From Mycobacterium sp. WUMAC-067 (GTDB lineage: Bacteria; Actinomycetota; Actinomycetes; Mycobacteriales; Mycobacteriaceae), in the NCBI RefSeq assembly GCF_020217485.1, contig NZ_JAEKMI010000015.1, positions 1-64,000 on the forward strand: DNA of 64,000 nucleotides, written 5' to 3'. The notes under the pieces are model-generated. The model did no database searches. It worked only from the letters and a program-made list of their open reading frames with translations, and had not been told where the DNA came from. The position numbers and the translations under genes were made by a program. Numbering within the stretch: the stretch's first letter is position 1; each line of letters starts with the position of its first letter. Of the stretch, positions 8,676 to 19,317 are shown piece by piece.

Positions 8676-10289
8676 TCAACGCTGTGGGCCTACGGCGTGG
8701 GACTGTCCTCCGAGGAAGTGGGCTATGCCGGCATTTCGTGCCGCGAGGCCGCGGTCGCGCCGGCCTGCTTCGCCCCCGGCGAATTGCGTTGTGGCAGTGC
8801 CATTCATGGCGGGTTCCGGCTCGCTGGAGCGGGATAAGACTGCGCCCTGGCCGGACTTTTCGTCGGCGGCGATTTTCAGTTCACCGACCACGTCTTCGAT
8901 GCAGGTCGCGATCGATGCGACGTCATCGACGTTATCGGGACACGCGACGATGCCGACAGCCAGGGTGGAGCTGTAGGACACCGCGGTGATGTTGAGATTT
9001 GAGCCCTCAAACAGCGGGGCCAGGGCGTGAATTCCCAGGACATGAGCTCCGGCGCAATAGATTTCGTCGCGAGGGCCCGGAACGTTGGAAGCGATGACAT
9101 GAGCCACTGGCGAGTGGAATCGCGACAGTTGCAGACCGGTGTACACACCCATCACCAAGCCGATGACGACCGGTGGAACGAGATCGATGACATCGGCGAG
9201 ATTGACGGGCCGCACTGCCCGTCGCCCGTCCTTGATCCTGGATGTCGCATCGTGAATGTTGGCCAACTGCTGTGCCGGGTCGGCCAGATCCACCGGCAAT
9301 TTGACGACAACAGGCGACCAACTATTGGACGCGTCGCCGTCGACACCGCGGGTCGAGATCGGCATCATGGTGCGCAGCGGATGACTGGGCACCGTGTCGT
9401 GGCTTGCCAACCATCGGCGCAGCGCCGATGTCGTTGCGGTGAGGAAAACATCGTTAACAGTGACGTCGAACGCGGCGGTGATGGCGCGCACATCGTCCAT
9501 GGCCACCGCGGCGAACGCAACGCTACGTCGCGCGGTGAGTGGGGCGTTCAGCAGCGTGCGCGGCGAACTGTCGTCCTCCTCGGAATCCGAACCGTCGGAC
9601 CGTTGCGGTCCGGCGCCCGGGAGGAGTTGGCGTACCGATCTCAGCGCGGTTCCTATCGTCGACTTCACCGCGACGGGACCCAGCCTGACGGCGATCCGAA
9701 TGCCCACAGCGGTGTTGGCGGCGACCTCGTCGACCACGTCCCACACCCTGGTGGCCGCACCGGGCATCGTGGCCTCGGCCCGCTCTGGTGCCACCGCGAA
9801 TTCAGCGGCGGCATCGACGGTCATCAGTTCGGGCAACATCGACGTCACTGCGCCCACACCGTCGGTAATGGCGTGGGAGAACTTGATCAACACCACCAAT
9901 CTGCCGTCGGCGAGACCCTGCACGACCCAGGCGTCCCACAGCGGGCGGTCGCGGTTCAAAGGCTGCCCATGCAACTCGCCGATAAGGGTGGTCAACTCCC
10001 GCATGGTGCCGGGTTGGGCCAGCCGCACACAATGCAGATGGCTTTGGACATCGAATGCGGGGTCCTCGATCCATGACGGCTGGCCCAACCCGAAGGGCCT
10101 GGTGAGCAGACGCTGCCGGAAGCCCGGCATCGTCGCAGTGCGCTGAGCCAGCAGCTTGCAAATCGCGTCGGCGGTCACTGCGCCGTTCGCCTCGGGGTCG
10201 CAAAACAACACGGCCGTGACGTGGGTGGGCATCACTGATGTTTCGCCGTGCAGCGTGACACCGTCCAGGCCGGTCAATCGTTTCATCAT
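8676..10289 (-). CDS. Wax ester synthase / diacylglycerol acyltransferase (WS/DGAT, Tgs-type) with altered HHxxxDG motif
   Basis: 537 aa, ATG 10289 (a second ATG follows at once), GGAG about six bases upstream. It begins MKRLTGLDGVTLHGET, the usual N-terminus of the family. The acyltransferase motif reads SHAITDG at residues 138-144, so the first histidine of HHxxxDG is Ser138 while His139 and Asp143-Gly144 remain. The region NVPGPRDEIYCAGAHVLGIHALAPLFEGSNLNI is also typical. The enzyme makes triacylglycerol or wax ester from acyl-CoA. An extra tail of about 55 residues, rich in Gly, Ala, Arg and Glu, follows the domain. M. tuberculosis Rv1425, next to lipO, is of this family, but here the gene lies on the other side of the block. 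Confidence 0.9.
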   Translation of the reverse strand: MMKRLTGLDGVTLHGETSVMPTHVTAVLFCDPEANGAVTADAICKLLAQRTATMPGFRQRLLTRPFGLGQPSWIEDPAFDVQSHLHCVRLAQPGTMRELTTLIGELHGQPLNRDRPLWDAWVVQGLADGRLVVLIKFSHAITDGVGAVTSMLPELMTVDAAAEFAVAPERAEATMPGAATRVWDVVDEVAANTAVGIRIAVRLGPVAVKSTIGTALRSVRQLLPGAGPQRSDGSDSEEDDSSPRTLLNAPLTARRSVAFAAVAMDDVRAITAAFDVTVNDVFLTATTSALRRWLASHDTVPSHPLRTMMPISTRGVDGDASNSWSPVVVKLPVDLADPAQQLANIHDATSRIKDGRRAVRPVNLADVIDLVPPVVIGLVMGVYTGLQLSRFHSPVAHVIASNVPGPRDEIYCAGAHVLGIHALAPLFEGSNLNITAVSYSSTLAVGIVACPDNVDDVASIATCIEDVVGELKIAADEKSGQGAVLSRSSEPEPAMNGTATTQFAGGEAGRRDRGLAARNAGIAHFLGGQSHAVGPQR

Positions 10290-10511
10290 GCTGCTCCGTC
10301 CGTATATCCGAGAGTCAGCTCAAAGCTTGGCTCGCGGCTTTTCGCGCCGCGCTCAGCAGCGACGGCCAAAGCGCCCGGCCGCAGGGTGATTCGTGATACC
10401 CGGAACCGTCTGCCAATTCGTGCGGGCGGCACTTCGGTCAGGGCGAAATGAACGCGCACCAACGGCAATCCGTGCGGTCGCCGCTGTGTTGAAGCCCAGC
10501 CGGGCCGTCGC

Positions 10512-10670
10512 TCAGCGCACCTTTTCGGGGATTGAGTTCAACGCAGCCAGGACATGCACGGCGAGTTTGACCGCCGCATCATTGTTCACCTTGGAGTGCG
10601 CGCTAATGGTGTCCGTGACCAGTTGGAGACGAATCTCGTAGGGAGTGCGAAACGTTGTGAGCGCTGCCAT
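10512..10670 (-). CDS. Very small conserved protein, DUF6307-like
   Basis: 52 aa from ATG 10670, with AAAGGA about seven bases upstream. The protein, beginning MAALTTFRTPYEIRL and ending HVLAALNSIPEKVR, matches my memory of the short mycobacterial DUF6307 family (TPYEIRL...LAVHVL.ALNSIPEKVR). It is probably one amphipathic helical unit; the function is unknown. It lies alone between the WS/DGAT gene and a TetR gene, on the same strand as both. Confidence 0.65.
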   Translation of the reverse strand: MAALTTFRTPYEIRLQLVTDTISAHSKVNNDAAVKLAVHVLAALNSIPEKVR

Positions 10671-10816
10671 CGAATGTCCTTTGTAGTCGAGCATGTTCGC
10701 TCGCAACCGAGCTGCTCGATATCGATCAGCGTACGCCGATTCGCGGTCGCCGCGTGCGCGACGAGCGTGCGGATCTTGGGCCCGCCGATTTTGAAAGAGC
10801 AGGATCTTCGGATGGG

Positions 10817-11578
10817 CTACTTCCTCGCGCGTTTGCGGGCCGAGCGCCTTGGCGCCGGCACGGTGGCGGCCAGACCGATGAACAACACATCCAGAGCGCG
10901 GTCGAGTTCGGCCGCACCGTCGTAGTAGCCGAGCGCTGGGGCCAGCGCGCGCACCTGAGGGAACTCGGTGATCGCCAGTCGGTGCAACCCGAGGCGCAGC
11001 ACATCATCGGACTCCTCGGGCCGCTCGACGACCTCCTGCAGCTCGGTGAGGATGTGGCCATAGAGATAGCCGAAGAGCACCCGGTAAATATGTAGCGCGT
11101 CGACCCCGCTGAAGCCCACCGAAGTGAGCAGCGCGACGACGTCCTCCAGTGGCCGTAGCATGCCCGGGGGTCGCTGCCCCAGCGGCGTGGCTAATGGCCG
11201 AGTCACCAATAACGGCACCACATTCGGGTGCTCGAGGGTCAGTCGGCGGAAGTCATGTGCCACCGCGCGCAGCTGTCCTGCCCAGTCCGGGTCTGCGGTG
11301 TCCACCCGCAATTTGCCCAGCACGATCTCGGCGATGCCGTCGAGCAGCGCCGCCTTGTTCGGCACATGCCGATAAATCACCGTCGGGTCGCGACCCACCG
11401 CCTCACTCAGGCGCCGCATCGACAATCCATCCACACCGTCGCGATCGACCAATCGCAACGCGCACCGCAAAACCACCGACCGGCTGACCAGGCCGCGTTC
11501 TGGGCGGCGGGCGGCGGACGCGTCCAGTCCATCGCCGGCAGCTGTCGTTTGCTCCGGCAAACCAGCGGAACTCGCCAT
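10817..11578 (-). CDS. TetR/AcrR family transcriptional regulator
   Basis: 253 aa. The N-terminal HTH is clear: VVLRCALRLVDRDGVDGLSMRRLSEAVGRDPTVIYRHVPNKAALLDGIAEIVLG (about residues 34-88). The C-terminal part resembles the TetR_C tetracycline-repressor-like ligand domain, with VVPLLVTRPLATP and FGYLYGHILTELQE. It ends in a basic tail RRSARKRARK. It may control the leftward DUF6307-like/WS-DGAT/HPF genes, which it precedes, or itself; no operator was identified. Ligand unknown. Confidence 0.85.
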   Translation of the reverse strand: MASSAGLPEQTTAAGDGLDASAARRPERGLVSRSVVLRCALRLVDRDGVDGLSMRRLSEAVGRDPTVIYRHVPNKAALLDGIAEIVLGKLRVDTADPDWAGQLRAVAHDFRRLTLEHPNVVPLLVTRPLATPLGQRPPGMLRPLEDVVALLTSVGFSGVDALHIYRVLFGYLYGHILTELQEVVERPEESDDVLRLGLHRLAITEFPQVRALAPALGYYDGAAELDRALDVLFIGLAATVPAPRRSARKRARK

Positions 11579-12963
<1,385 letters not shown>

Positions 12964-12966
12964 CCC

Positions 12967-14196
12967 GTGGCCGTCCACACTCTCAAAGACCTTCTCGGCG
13001 AGGGGGTTTCGGGTCGCGGCGTGCTGGTTCGCTCGGACCTGAACGTGCCGCTCGATGGCGGCAAGATCACCGACCCCGGGCGCATCACCGCCTCGGTGCC
13101 GACGCTGAAGGCGCTCGTCGAGGCGGGCGCCAAGGTGGTGGTCACCGCGCACCTCGGGCGCCCCAAGGACGGGCCGGACCCGAAGCTGTCGCTGGCGCCG
13201 GTCGCCGCGGCGCTGTCCGAGCAACTCGGCCGGCACGTGCAGCTGGCCGGTGATGTCGTCGGCACCGACGCGCTGGCCCGCGCCGAGGGGCTGACCGACG
13301 GTGACGTCCTGCTGCTGGAGAACATCCGCTTCGACCCCCGCGAAACCAGCAAGGACGACGCCGAGCGGCTCGCCCTCGCCCGGCAGCTCGCCGAATTGGT
13401 CGGGCCCACAGGCGCTTTCGTCTCCGACGGCTTCGGCGTGGTGCACCGCAAGCAGGCCTCCGTGTACGACATCGCCACCCTGCTGCCGCACTACGCCGGC
13501 ACGCTGGTGGCCGAGGAGATCGAGGTGCTGGAGCAGCTGACCAGCTCCACCAAACGTCCTTACGCGGTGGTCCTCGGCGGGTCGAAGGTGTCCGACAAGC
13601 TCGGTGTCATCGAGTCGCTGGCCACCAAGGCCGACAGCATCGTCATCGGCGGCGGCATGTGTTTCACTTTCCTGGCCGCGCAAGGCTTTTCGGTCGGCAA
13701 GTCGCTGCTGGAGACCGAGATGGTGGACACCTGCCGCCGGCTGCTGGACACCTACGTCGACGTGCTGCGGCTGCCGGTGGACATCGTGGTGGCCGACAAG
13801 TTCGCCGCCGACGCGACACCGCAGACCGTCGCCGCCGACGCCATCCCCGACGACCTGATGGGCCTGGACATCGGTCCGGGATCGGTCAAACGGTTCACCA
13901 CGTTGCTGTCCAACGCCGAGACCGTCTTCTGGAACGGGCCGATGGGCGTGTTCGAGTTCCCCGCGTTCGCCGCGGGCACCAAGGGCGTCGCCGAGGCGAT
14001 CGCCGCGGCGACCCGCAAGGGCGCCTTCAGCGTGGTCGGCGGCGGGGACTCCGCGGCCGCCGTGCGCGCGCTGGGCATCCCGGAACGCGACTTCTCGCAC
14101 ATCTCCACCGGCGGGGGAGCGTCGCTGGAATACCTTGAGGGCAAGACGCTTCCGGGTATCGAGGTGTTGAGCCGACCCCAGCCCGACCACAACTAG
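12967..14196 (+). CDS. pgk: Phosphoglycerate kinase
   Basis: 409 aa, GTG start three bases after the gap stop. Family marks: [14 protein letters not shown] (substrate loop), [53 protein letters not shown] and the C-terminal nucleotide loop [15 protein letters not shown] followed by [15 protein letters not shown]. It converts 1,3-bisphosphoglycerate plus ADP to 3-phosphoglycerate plus ATP. Length is normal for the bacterial enzyme. It is co-transcribed with gap and tpiA. Confidence 0.98.
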   Translation: MAVHTLKDLLGEGVSGRGVLVRSDLNVPLDGGKITDPGRITASVPTLKALVEAGAKVVVTAHLGRPKDGPDPKLSLAPVAAALSEQLGRHVQLAGDVVGTDALARAEGLTDGDVLLLENIRFDPRETSKDDAERLALARQLAELVGPTGAFVSDGFGVVHRKQASVYDIATLLPHYAGTLVAEEIEVLEQLTSSTKRPYAVVLGGSKVSDKLGVIESLATKADSIVIGGGMCFTFLAAQGFSVGKSLLETEMVDTCRRLLDTYVDVLRLPVDIVVADKFAADATPQTVAADAIPDDLMGLDIGPGSVKRFTTLLSNAETVFWNGPMGVFEFPAFAAGTKGVAEAIAAATRKGAFSVVGGGDSAAAVRALGIPERDFSHISTGGGASLEYLEGKTLPGIEVLSRPQPDHN

Positions 14197-14210
14197 GGAG
14201 GCCCAGAGTC

Positions 14211-14996
14211 GTGAGCCGCAAGCCACTGATCGCCGGCAACTGGAAGATGAACCTCAACCACTTCGAGGCGATCGCGCTGGTGCAAAAGATCGCGTTCGCG
14301 CTGCCGGACAAGTACTACGACAAAGTCGACGTGACGGTGCTGCCGCCGTTCACCGACCTGCGCAGCGTGCAGACCCTGGTCGACGGCGACAAGCTCCGGC
14401 TGACCTACGGCGGGCAGGACCTGTCCCAGCACGACGCGGGCGCCTACACCGGCGAGGTCAGCGGCGCCTTCCTGGCCAAGCTGGGTTGCACGTTCGTCGT
14501 CGTCGGGCACTCCGAGCGCAGGACGTACCACCACGAGGACGACGCGGTCGTGGCCGCCAAGACCGCGGCCGCGCTCAAGCACGAACTGACCCCGATCGTC
14601 TGCATCGGCGAGCACCTTGATGTCCGCGAGGCCGGAAACCACGTCATTCACTGCGAGGAGCAGCTGCGCGGGTCGCTGGCCGGGCTCTCCGCCGAACAGA
14701 TCGGCAAGGTCGTCATCGCCTACGAGCCGGTGTGGGCGATCGGCACCGGGCGGGTGGCCAGCGCCGCCGACGCCCAGGAGGTGTGCGCGGCGATCCGCAA
14801 GGAGTTGGCGTCCCTCGCCTCGCCGAAGGTCGCCGAGGCCGTGCGGGTGCTCTACGGCGGCTCGGTCAACGCCAAGAACATCGGCGAGCTCATCGCCCGC
14901 GACGACATCGACGGCGGTCTGGTCGGCGGGGCGTCGCTGGACGGCGAGCAATTCGCGACGCTGGCGGCCATCGCCGCCGGTGGGCCCCTGCCGTGA
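14211..14996 (+). CDS. tpiA: Triosephosphate isomerase
   Basis: 261 aa, GTG start after [26 protein letters not shown] carries the catalytic Asn/Lys; VVGHSERR contains the catalytic His; [12 protein letters not shown] contains the catalytic Glu and starts loop 6; [10 protein letters not shown] binds phosphate. It interconverts dihydroxyacetone phosphate and glyceraldehyde-3-phosphate. It is third in the glycolytic operon, 14 bp after pgk. Confidence 0.98.
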   Translation: MSRKPLIAGNWKMNLNHFEAIALVQKIAFALPDKYYDKVDVTVLPPFTDLRSVQTLVDGDKLRLTYGGQDLSQHDAGAYTGEVSGAFLAKLGCTFVVVGHSERRTYHHEDDAVVAAKTAAALKHELTPIVCIGEHLDVREAGNHVIHCEEQLRGSLAGLSAEQIGKVVIAYEPVWAIGTGRVASAADAQEVCAAIRKELASLASPKVAEAVRVLYGGSVNAKNIGELIARDDIDGGLVGGASLDGEQFATLAAIAAGGPLP

Positions 14997-15026
14997 TGCG
15001 GCGTCGGCACCGGTAGGCTGGCCGTC

Positions 15027-15260
15027 ATGCAGTTGGCTTTGCAGATCACGCTGGTCGTCACCAGCATCCTGGTGGTGCTGCTGGTGCTGCTGCACCGCGC
15101 CAAAGGTGGCGGCCTGTCCACGCTGTTCGGTGGTGGCGTCCAGTCCAGCCTGTCCGGGTCCACCGTGGTGGAAAAAAACCTGGACCGCCTGACGCTGTTC
15201 ATCACCGGCATCTGGCTGGTGTGCATCGTCGGCATGGCGTTGCTGATCAAGTATCACTGA
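15027..15260 (+). CDS. secG: Preprotein translocase subunit SecG
   Basis: 77 aa with two transmembrane segments: about residues 3-22 (LALQITLVVTSILVVLLVLL) and 53-73 (LTLFITGIWLVCIVGMALLI). Between them is the conserved loop AKGGGLSTLFGGG. It is the small membrane partner of SecYE in protein export. Location 30 bp after tpiA is the usual actinobacterial gap-pgk-tpi-secG order. A palindromic repeat follows 25 bp downstream and may end the transcript. Confidence 0.95.
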   Translation: MQLALQITLVVTSILVVLLVLLHRAKGGGLSTLFGGGVQSSLSGSTVVEKNLDRLTLFITGIWLVCIVGMALLIKYH

Positions 15261-15274
15261 CCGCGCCCCGCCAC

Positions 15275-15340
15275 AACGCCGAGTGTGAAATCTACGACGC
15301 GACCCGCCGGCGATGCGTCGTGAATTTCACTTTCGCCGCG
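15275..15340. repeat. Palindromic repeat, family CGCCGA-GTGAA (copy 1); possible terminator of the gap-secG operon
   Basis: Arms 15285-15300 (GTGAAATCTACGACGC) and 15315-15330 (GCGTCGTGAATTTCAC) pair at 14 of 16 positions around a 14-base GC-rich loop. The left arm is preceded by CGCCGAGT. The same arm pattern appears at 51825-51886. It lies 25 bp after secG and 39 bp before ppc, so it could act as a transcription terminator, but no T-run follows. I regard it as a dispersed palindromic repeat. Confidence 0.7.
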
Positions 15341-15368
15341 AACGAGCACCGCGTCGATACTGGGACGC

Positions 15369-18185
15369 ATGGCTGACGCCTCCGAAGTCTCCGACAGCAC
15401 GCTCGAACCCATCGGCGCCGTCCAGCGCACCCTGGTGGGGCGCGAGGCGACCGAGCCGATGCGGGCCGACATCCGGCTGCTGGGCGCCATCCTGGGCGAC
15501 ACCGTGCGCGAGCAGAACGGGAACGAGGTCTTCGAGCTCGTCGAACGCGCCCGGGTGGAATCGTTCCGGGTGCGGCGCTCCGAGATCGACCGGGCGCAGA
15601 TGTCCCAGATGTTCGATGGCATCGACATCCACCAGGCCGTCCCGGTCATCCGCGCGTTCAGCCACTTCGCGCTGCTGGCCAACGTCGCCGAAGACATCCA
15701 CCGCGAGCGCCGCCGCGCGGTCCACGTCGCCGCCGGCGAACCGCCCCAGGACAGCACCCTGGCCGCCACCTACGCCAAACTCGATGAGGCACAACTCGAT
15801 TCGGCCACGGTTGCCGACGCGCTGAAGGGCGCCGTGGTCGCCCCGGTGATCACCGCCCACCCCACCGAGACCCGCCGGCGCACCGTCTTCGTCACTCAGC
15901 ACCGGATCACCGAGCTGATGCGGCTGCACGCCGAGGGGCACGCCGACACCGACGAGGGTCGCAACATCGAACTCGAGTTGCGCCGCCAGGTCCTCACGCT
16001 GTGGCAGACCGCGCTGATCCGGTTGTCCCGGCTGCAGATCACCGACGAGATCGAGGTGGGTCTGCGCTACTACGCCGCCGCGTTCTTCAAGGTGATCCCG
16101 CAGGTCAACGCCGAGGTCCGCAACGCCCTGCGGGACCGCTGGCCCGACGCCGACCTGCTGGACGAGCCGATCCTGCAGCCCGGGTCCTGGATCGGCGGGG
16201 ACCGCGACGGCAACCCGAACGTGACGGCCGATGTGGTGCGCCAGGCCACCGGCAGCGCCGCGTTCACCGCGCTGGCGCACTACCTGGCCGAGCTGACCGC
16301 GCTGGAACAGGATCTGTCGATGTCGGCGCGCCTGGTCTCGGTCACCCCCGCGCTGGCCGAACTGGCCGAGGGCTGCGGCGAGAAAGCCCGCGCCGACGAA
16401 CCGTACCGGCGGGCGGTGCGGGTGATCCGCGGCCGGCTCAGCGCGACGAGCGCCGCCATCCTGGACCGCACGCCGCAGCAGGTGCTGGATCTGGGGCTGC
16501 CGCCGTATGAAACCCCGGCCCAACTGGGGGCCGATCTCGACACGATCGACGAGTCGCTGCGCGGCCACGGCAGCGCGCTGCTGGCCGACGATCGCCTGGC
16601 GCTGCTACGAGAAGGCGTGCGGGTCTTCGGGTTTCACCTGTGCGGCCTGGACATGCGGCAAAACTCCGACACGCACGAAGAGGTGGTCTGCGAGCTGCTG
16701 GCGTGGGCCGGCGTGCACCCGGACTACCGTTCGCTGCCCGAAGACGAGCGCGTCGAGCTGTTGGCGGCCGAGCTGGGCACCCGCCGCCCGCTGGTCGGGG
16801 ACGACGCGCAGCTGTCCGACCTGGCCCGCGCCGAGCTCGGAGTGGTGCGCGCGGCCGCGCACGCCATCAAGCGCTACGGACCGTCCGCCGTCCCCAATTA
16901 CGTGATCTCCATGTGCCGTTCGGTCTCCGATGTCCTCGAGGCCGCGATCCTGCTCAAAGAGGCGGGGCTGATCGATGCGTCCGGGGATGCGCCGTACTGC
17001 CCGGTGGGCATTTCCCCGCTGTTCGAGACCATCGACGATCTGCACAACGGCGCGGCGATCCTGCACGCGATGCTGGAACTTCCGATCTACCGGGCGCTGG
17101 TGGCCGCCCGCGACGACAGCCAGGAAGTGATGCTCGGGTATTCGGACTCCAACAAGGACGGCGGATATCTGGCGTCCAGCTGGGCGGTGTACCGGGCCGA
17201 GCTGGCGCTGGTGGAAGTGGCGCGCAAAACCGGAATCCGGTTGCGGCTCTTCCACGGTCGCGGCGGCACCGTCGGCCGCGGCGGCGGGCCGAGCTACGAG
17301 GCGATCCTGGCGCAGCCGCCCGGCGCGGTGAACGGCTCGCTGCGCCTGACGGAGCAGGGCGAGGTGATCGCCGCCAAATACGCCGAACCGCAAGTGGCGC
17401 AACGCAACCTGGAAAGCCTGCTGGCCGCCACGCTGGAGTCCACGCTGCTGGACGTCGAGGGCCTGGGCGACGCCGCGGAACCGGCGTACGCGGTGCTCGA
17501 CGAGGTGGCCGTGCTGGCCCAGCGCGCCTATGCCGAATTGGTGCACGACACACCGGGTTTCGTCGACTACTTCATGGCCTCCACACCGGTCAGCGAGATC
17601 GGCTCGCTGAATATCGGAAGCCGGCCGACGTCCCGCAAACCCACCGAGTCGATCTCGGACCTGCGCGCCATCCCGTGGGTGCTGGCGTGGAGTCAGTCGC
17701 GGGTCATGCTGCCCGGCTGGTACGGCACCGGGTCGGCATTCGAGCAGTGGATCGCCGCGGGGCCGCAGAGCGAGTCCGAGCGGGTGGGCATCCTGCACGA
17801 CCTGTACCAGCGGTGGCCGTTTTTCCGCAGCGTGCTGTCCAATCTGGCTCAGGTGCTGGCCAAGAGCGACCTCGGCCTGGCGGCTCGCTACGCCGAACTG
17901 GTCGACGACGAGGAGTTACGGCGCCGGGTTTTCGACAAGATCGTCGACGAGCACCGGCGCACCATCGCCATGCACAAGCTCATCACCGGGCAGGACAACC
18001 TGCTCGCCGACAACCCCGCGCTGGCGCGGTCGGTATTCAACCGCTTTCCGTATCTCGAGCCGCTCAACCATCTCCAGGTGGAGTTGCTGCGCCGCTACCG
18101 TTCCGGCGACGACGACGAACTGGTGCAGCGCGGGATTCTGCTGACGATGAACGGGCTGGCCAGCGCGCTGCGTAACAGCGGCTGA
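15369..18185 (+). CDS. ppc: Phosphoenolpyruvate carboxylase
   Basis: 938 aa, full length for bacterial PEPC. Active-site blocks: [13 protein letters not shown] (catalytic His), [46 protein letters not shown] (the mobile loop) and the C-terminal [11 protein letters not shown]...[15 protein letters not shown] with the usual NG end. It carboxylates PEP to oxaloacetate, replenishing the TCA cycle. It lies 108 bp downstream of secG across a palindromic repeat, so it may be transcribed separately. From memory M. tuberculosis lacks ppc here, while other mycobacteria carry it at this site. Confidence 0.97.
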   Translation: MADASEVSDSTLEPIGAVQRTLVGREATEPMRADIRLLGAILGDTVREQNGNEVFELVERARVESFRVRRSEIDRAQMSQMFDGIDIHQAVPVIRAFSHFALLANVAEDIHRERRRAVHVAAGEPPQDSTLAATYAKLDEAQLDSATVADALKGAVVAPVITAHPTETRRRTVFVTQHRITELMRLHAEGHADTDEGRNIELELRRQVLTLWQTALIRLSRLQITDEIEVGLRYYAAAFFKVIPQVNAEVRNALRDRWPDADLLDEPILQPGSWIGGDRDGNPNVTADVVRQATGSAAFTALAHYLAELTALEQDLSMSARLVSVTPALAELAEGCGEKARADEPYRRAVRVIRGRLSATSAAILDRTPQQVLDLGLPPYETPAQLGADLDTIDESLRGHGSALLADDRLALLREGVRVFGFHLCGLDMRQNSDTHEEVVCELLAWAGVHPDYRSLPEDERVELLAAELGTRRPLVGDDAQLSDLARAELGVVRAAAHAIKRYGPSAVPNYVISMCRSVSDVLEAAILLKEAGLIDASGDAPYCPVGISPLFETIDDLHNGAAILHAMLELPIYRALVAARDDSQEVMLGYSDSNKDGGYLASSWAVYRAELALVEVARKTGIRLRLFHGRGGTVGRGGGPSYEAILAQPPGAVNGSLRLTEQGEVIAAKYAEPQVAQRNLESLLAATLESTLLDVEGLGDAAEPAYAVLDEVAVLAQRAYAELVHDTPGFVDYFMASTPVSEIGSLNIGSRPTSRKPTESISDLRAIPWVLAWSQSRVMLPGWYGTGSAFEQWIAAGPQSESERVGILHDLYQRWPFFRSVLSNLAQVLAKSDLGLAARYAELVDDEELRRRVFDKIVDEHRRTIAMHKLITGQDNLLADNPALARSVFNRFPYLEPLNHLQVELLRRYRSGDDDELVQRGILLTMNGLASALRNSG

Positions 18186-18315
18186 CGACGCGCGCACTTT
18201 CCGCGCTGACCACCGGTGTTGCGGCCCGCGGTGTCGGCCTCGTTATGGTTGAGTCGTGGCTTGCCTGCGCGGGCCGCGCACGCAGGGACGACTATCCAAC
18301 GGGGGAGGTTGGCAT

Positions 18316-19305
18316 TTGAAATCCATCACATTCGGCAAGACGGGGCTTGAAGTTTCCCGGTTGGCCTTTGGTACCTGGGCGTTCAGCAGCGACTGGGGCC
18401 AAGCCGACGAGGACGCCGCGATCACCATGATCCATCGCGCGCGTGACCTGGGGATCAACTTTTTCGATACCGCCCAGCAATACGGGTTCGGGGAATCCGA
18501 GCGCATCCTCGGCAAGGCCCTGCGCGCCGATTTCGCGCGGGCCCGCGACGAGCTGGTGATCGCCACCAAAGGCGGGTTGCGCAAAACCGAAACCGGACTG
18601 GTCCGCGACGCCAGCCGCGAGTACCTGCGCAGTGGTGTCGAGTCCAGCCTCCGCGCGCTGGGTGTGGATTACATCGATCTCTACCTCGTGCACTGGCCGG
18701 ATCCCACGACTCCAGCGGCCGAGACGGGTGAAGCGCTCGCAGAACTGGTGTCGGAGGGCAAGATTCGGCACGTCGGTGTGTCGAACTATGACACGACCCA
18801 GATAGAGGAACTCTCGGCCACGCTTCCGGTGGAAGCGGTGCAGCCGCCGTACCACCTGTTCCGCCGGGACATCGAGGGCGACCTGCTGCCCTACTGCCAC
18901 GCCCACGACATCGGGGTGATGGTGTACGGACCGTTGGCGCACGGCCTGCTCACGGGAACCATGAAGCCCGACACCAGCTTTGCCGACGGCGACTGGCGCG
19001 GCAAGAGTCCCATCTTCACCGGCGAGGATTATCTGCGCAACCTGAAAGTCGTTGATGACCTGAGCCATTTGGCCATCGATCTCGGCGTCACGACGAGCCA
19101 GTTGGCCATCGCCTGGACGCTCGCGCAACCCGGCGTGCACACCGCCATCATGGGCGCGCAACACGTCACCTACCTGCAGGACAGCGCCGGTGCGGCCGAC
19201 GTCACGCTGACCGACGCGGACCTGGCCGCGATCGAGGACATCATGAAGTCGGCGACGCCGGTCGGCGGCCCGGCCCCCGAGATGCACGAGAAAAAGGCGA
19301 GCTGA
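18316..19305 (+). CDS. Aldo/keto reductase, Kv-beta/YajO-like group
   Basis: 329 aa. I choose TTG at 18316 (protein begins MKSITFGKTGLEVSRLAFGTW), because GGGGGAGG lies seven bases upstream; an in-frame GTG at 18256 has no such site. The AKR tetrad is visible: FFDTAQQYG (Asp and Tyr), VIATKGG (Lys), YLVHWPDP (His). The C-terminal NADPH region IMGAQHVTYLQDS follows. It reduces aldehydes or ketones; the natural substrate is unknown. It is convergent with the deacetylase gene, 12 bp apart. It is probably a single-gene transcript after ppc. Confidence 0.9.
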   Translation: MKSITFGKTGLEVSRLAFGTWAFSSDWGQADEDAAITMIHRARDLGINFFDTAQQYGFGESERILGKALRADFARARDELVIATKGGLRKTETGLVRDASREYLRSGVESSLRALGVDYIDLYLVHWPDPTTPAAETGEALAELVSEGKIRHVGVSNYDTTQIEELSATLPVEAVQPPYHLFRRDIEGDLLPYCHAHDIGVMVYGPLAHGLLTGTMKPDTSFADGDWRGKSPIFTGEDYLRNLKVVDDLSHLAIDLGVTTSQLAIAWTLAQPGVHTAIMGAQHVTYLQDSAGAADVTLTDADLAAIEDIMKSATPVGGPAPEMHEKKAS

Positions 19306-19317
19306 CCGGGGGAGGGC

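Noticed and set aside
10286..10468. A 60-codon leftward frame upstream of the WS/DGAT gene
   Set aside because: It overlaps the WS/DGAT start, has no ribosome-binding site and looks like random GC-rich coding.
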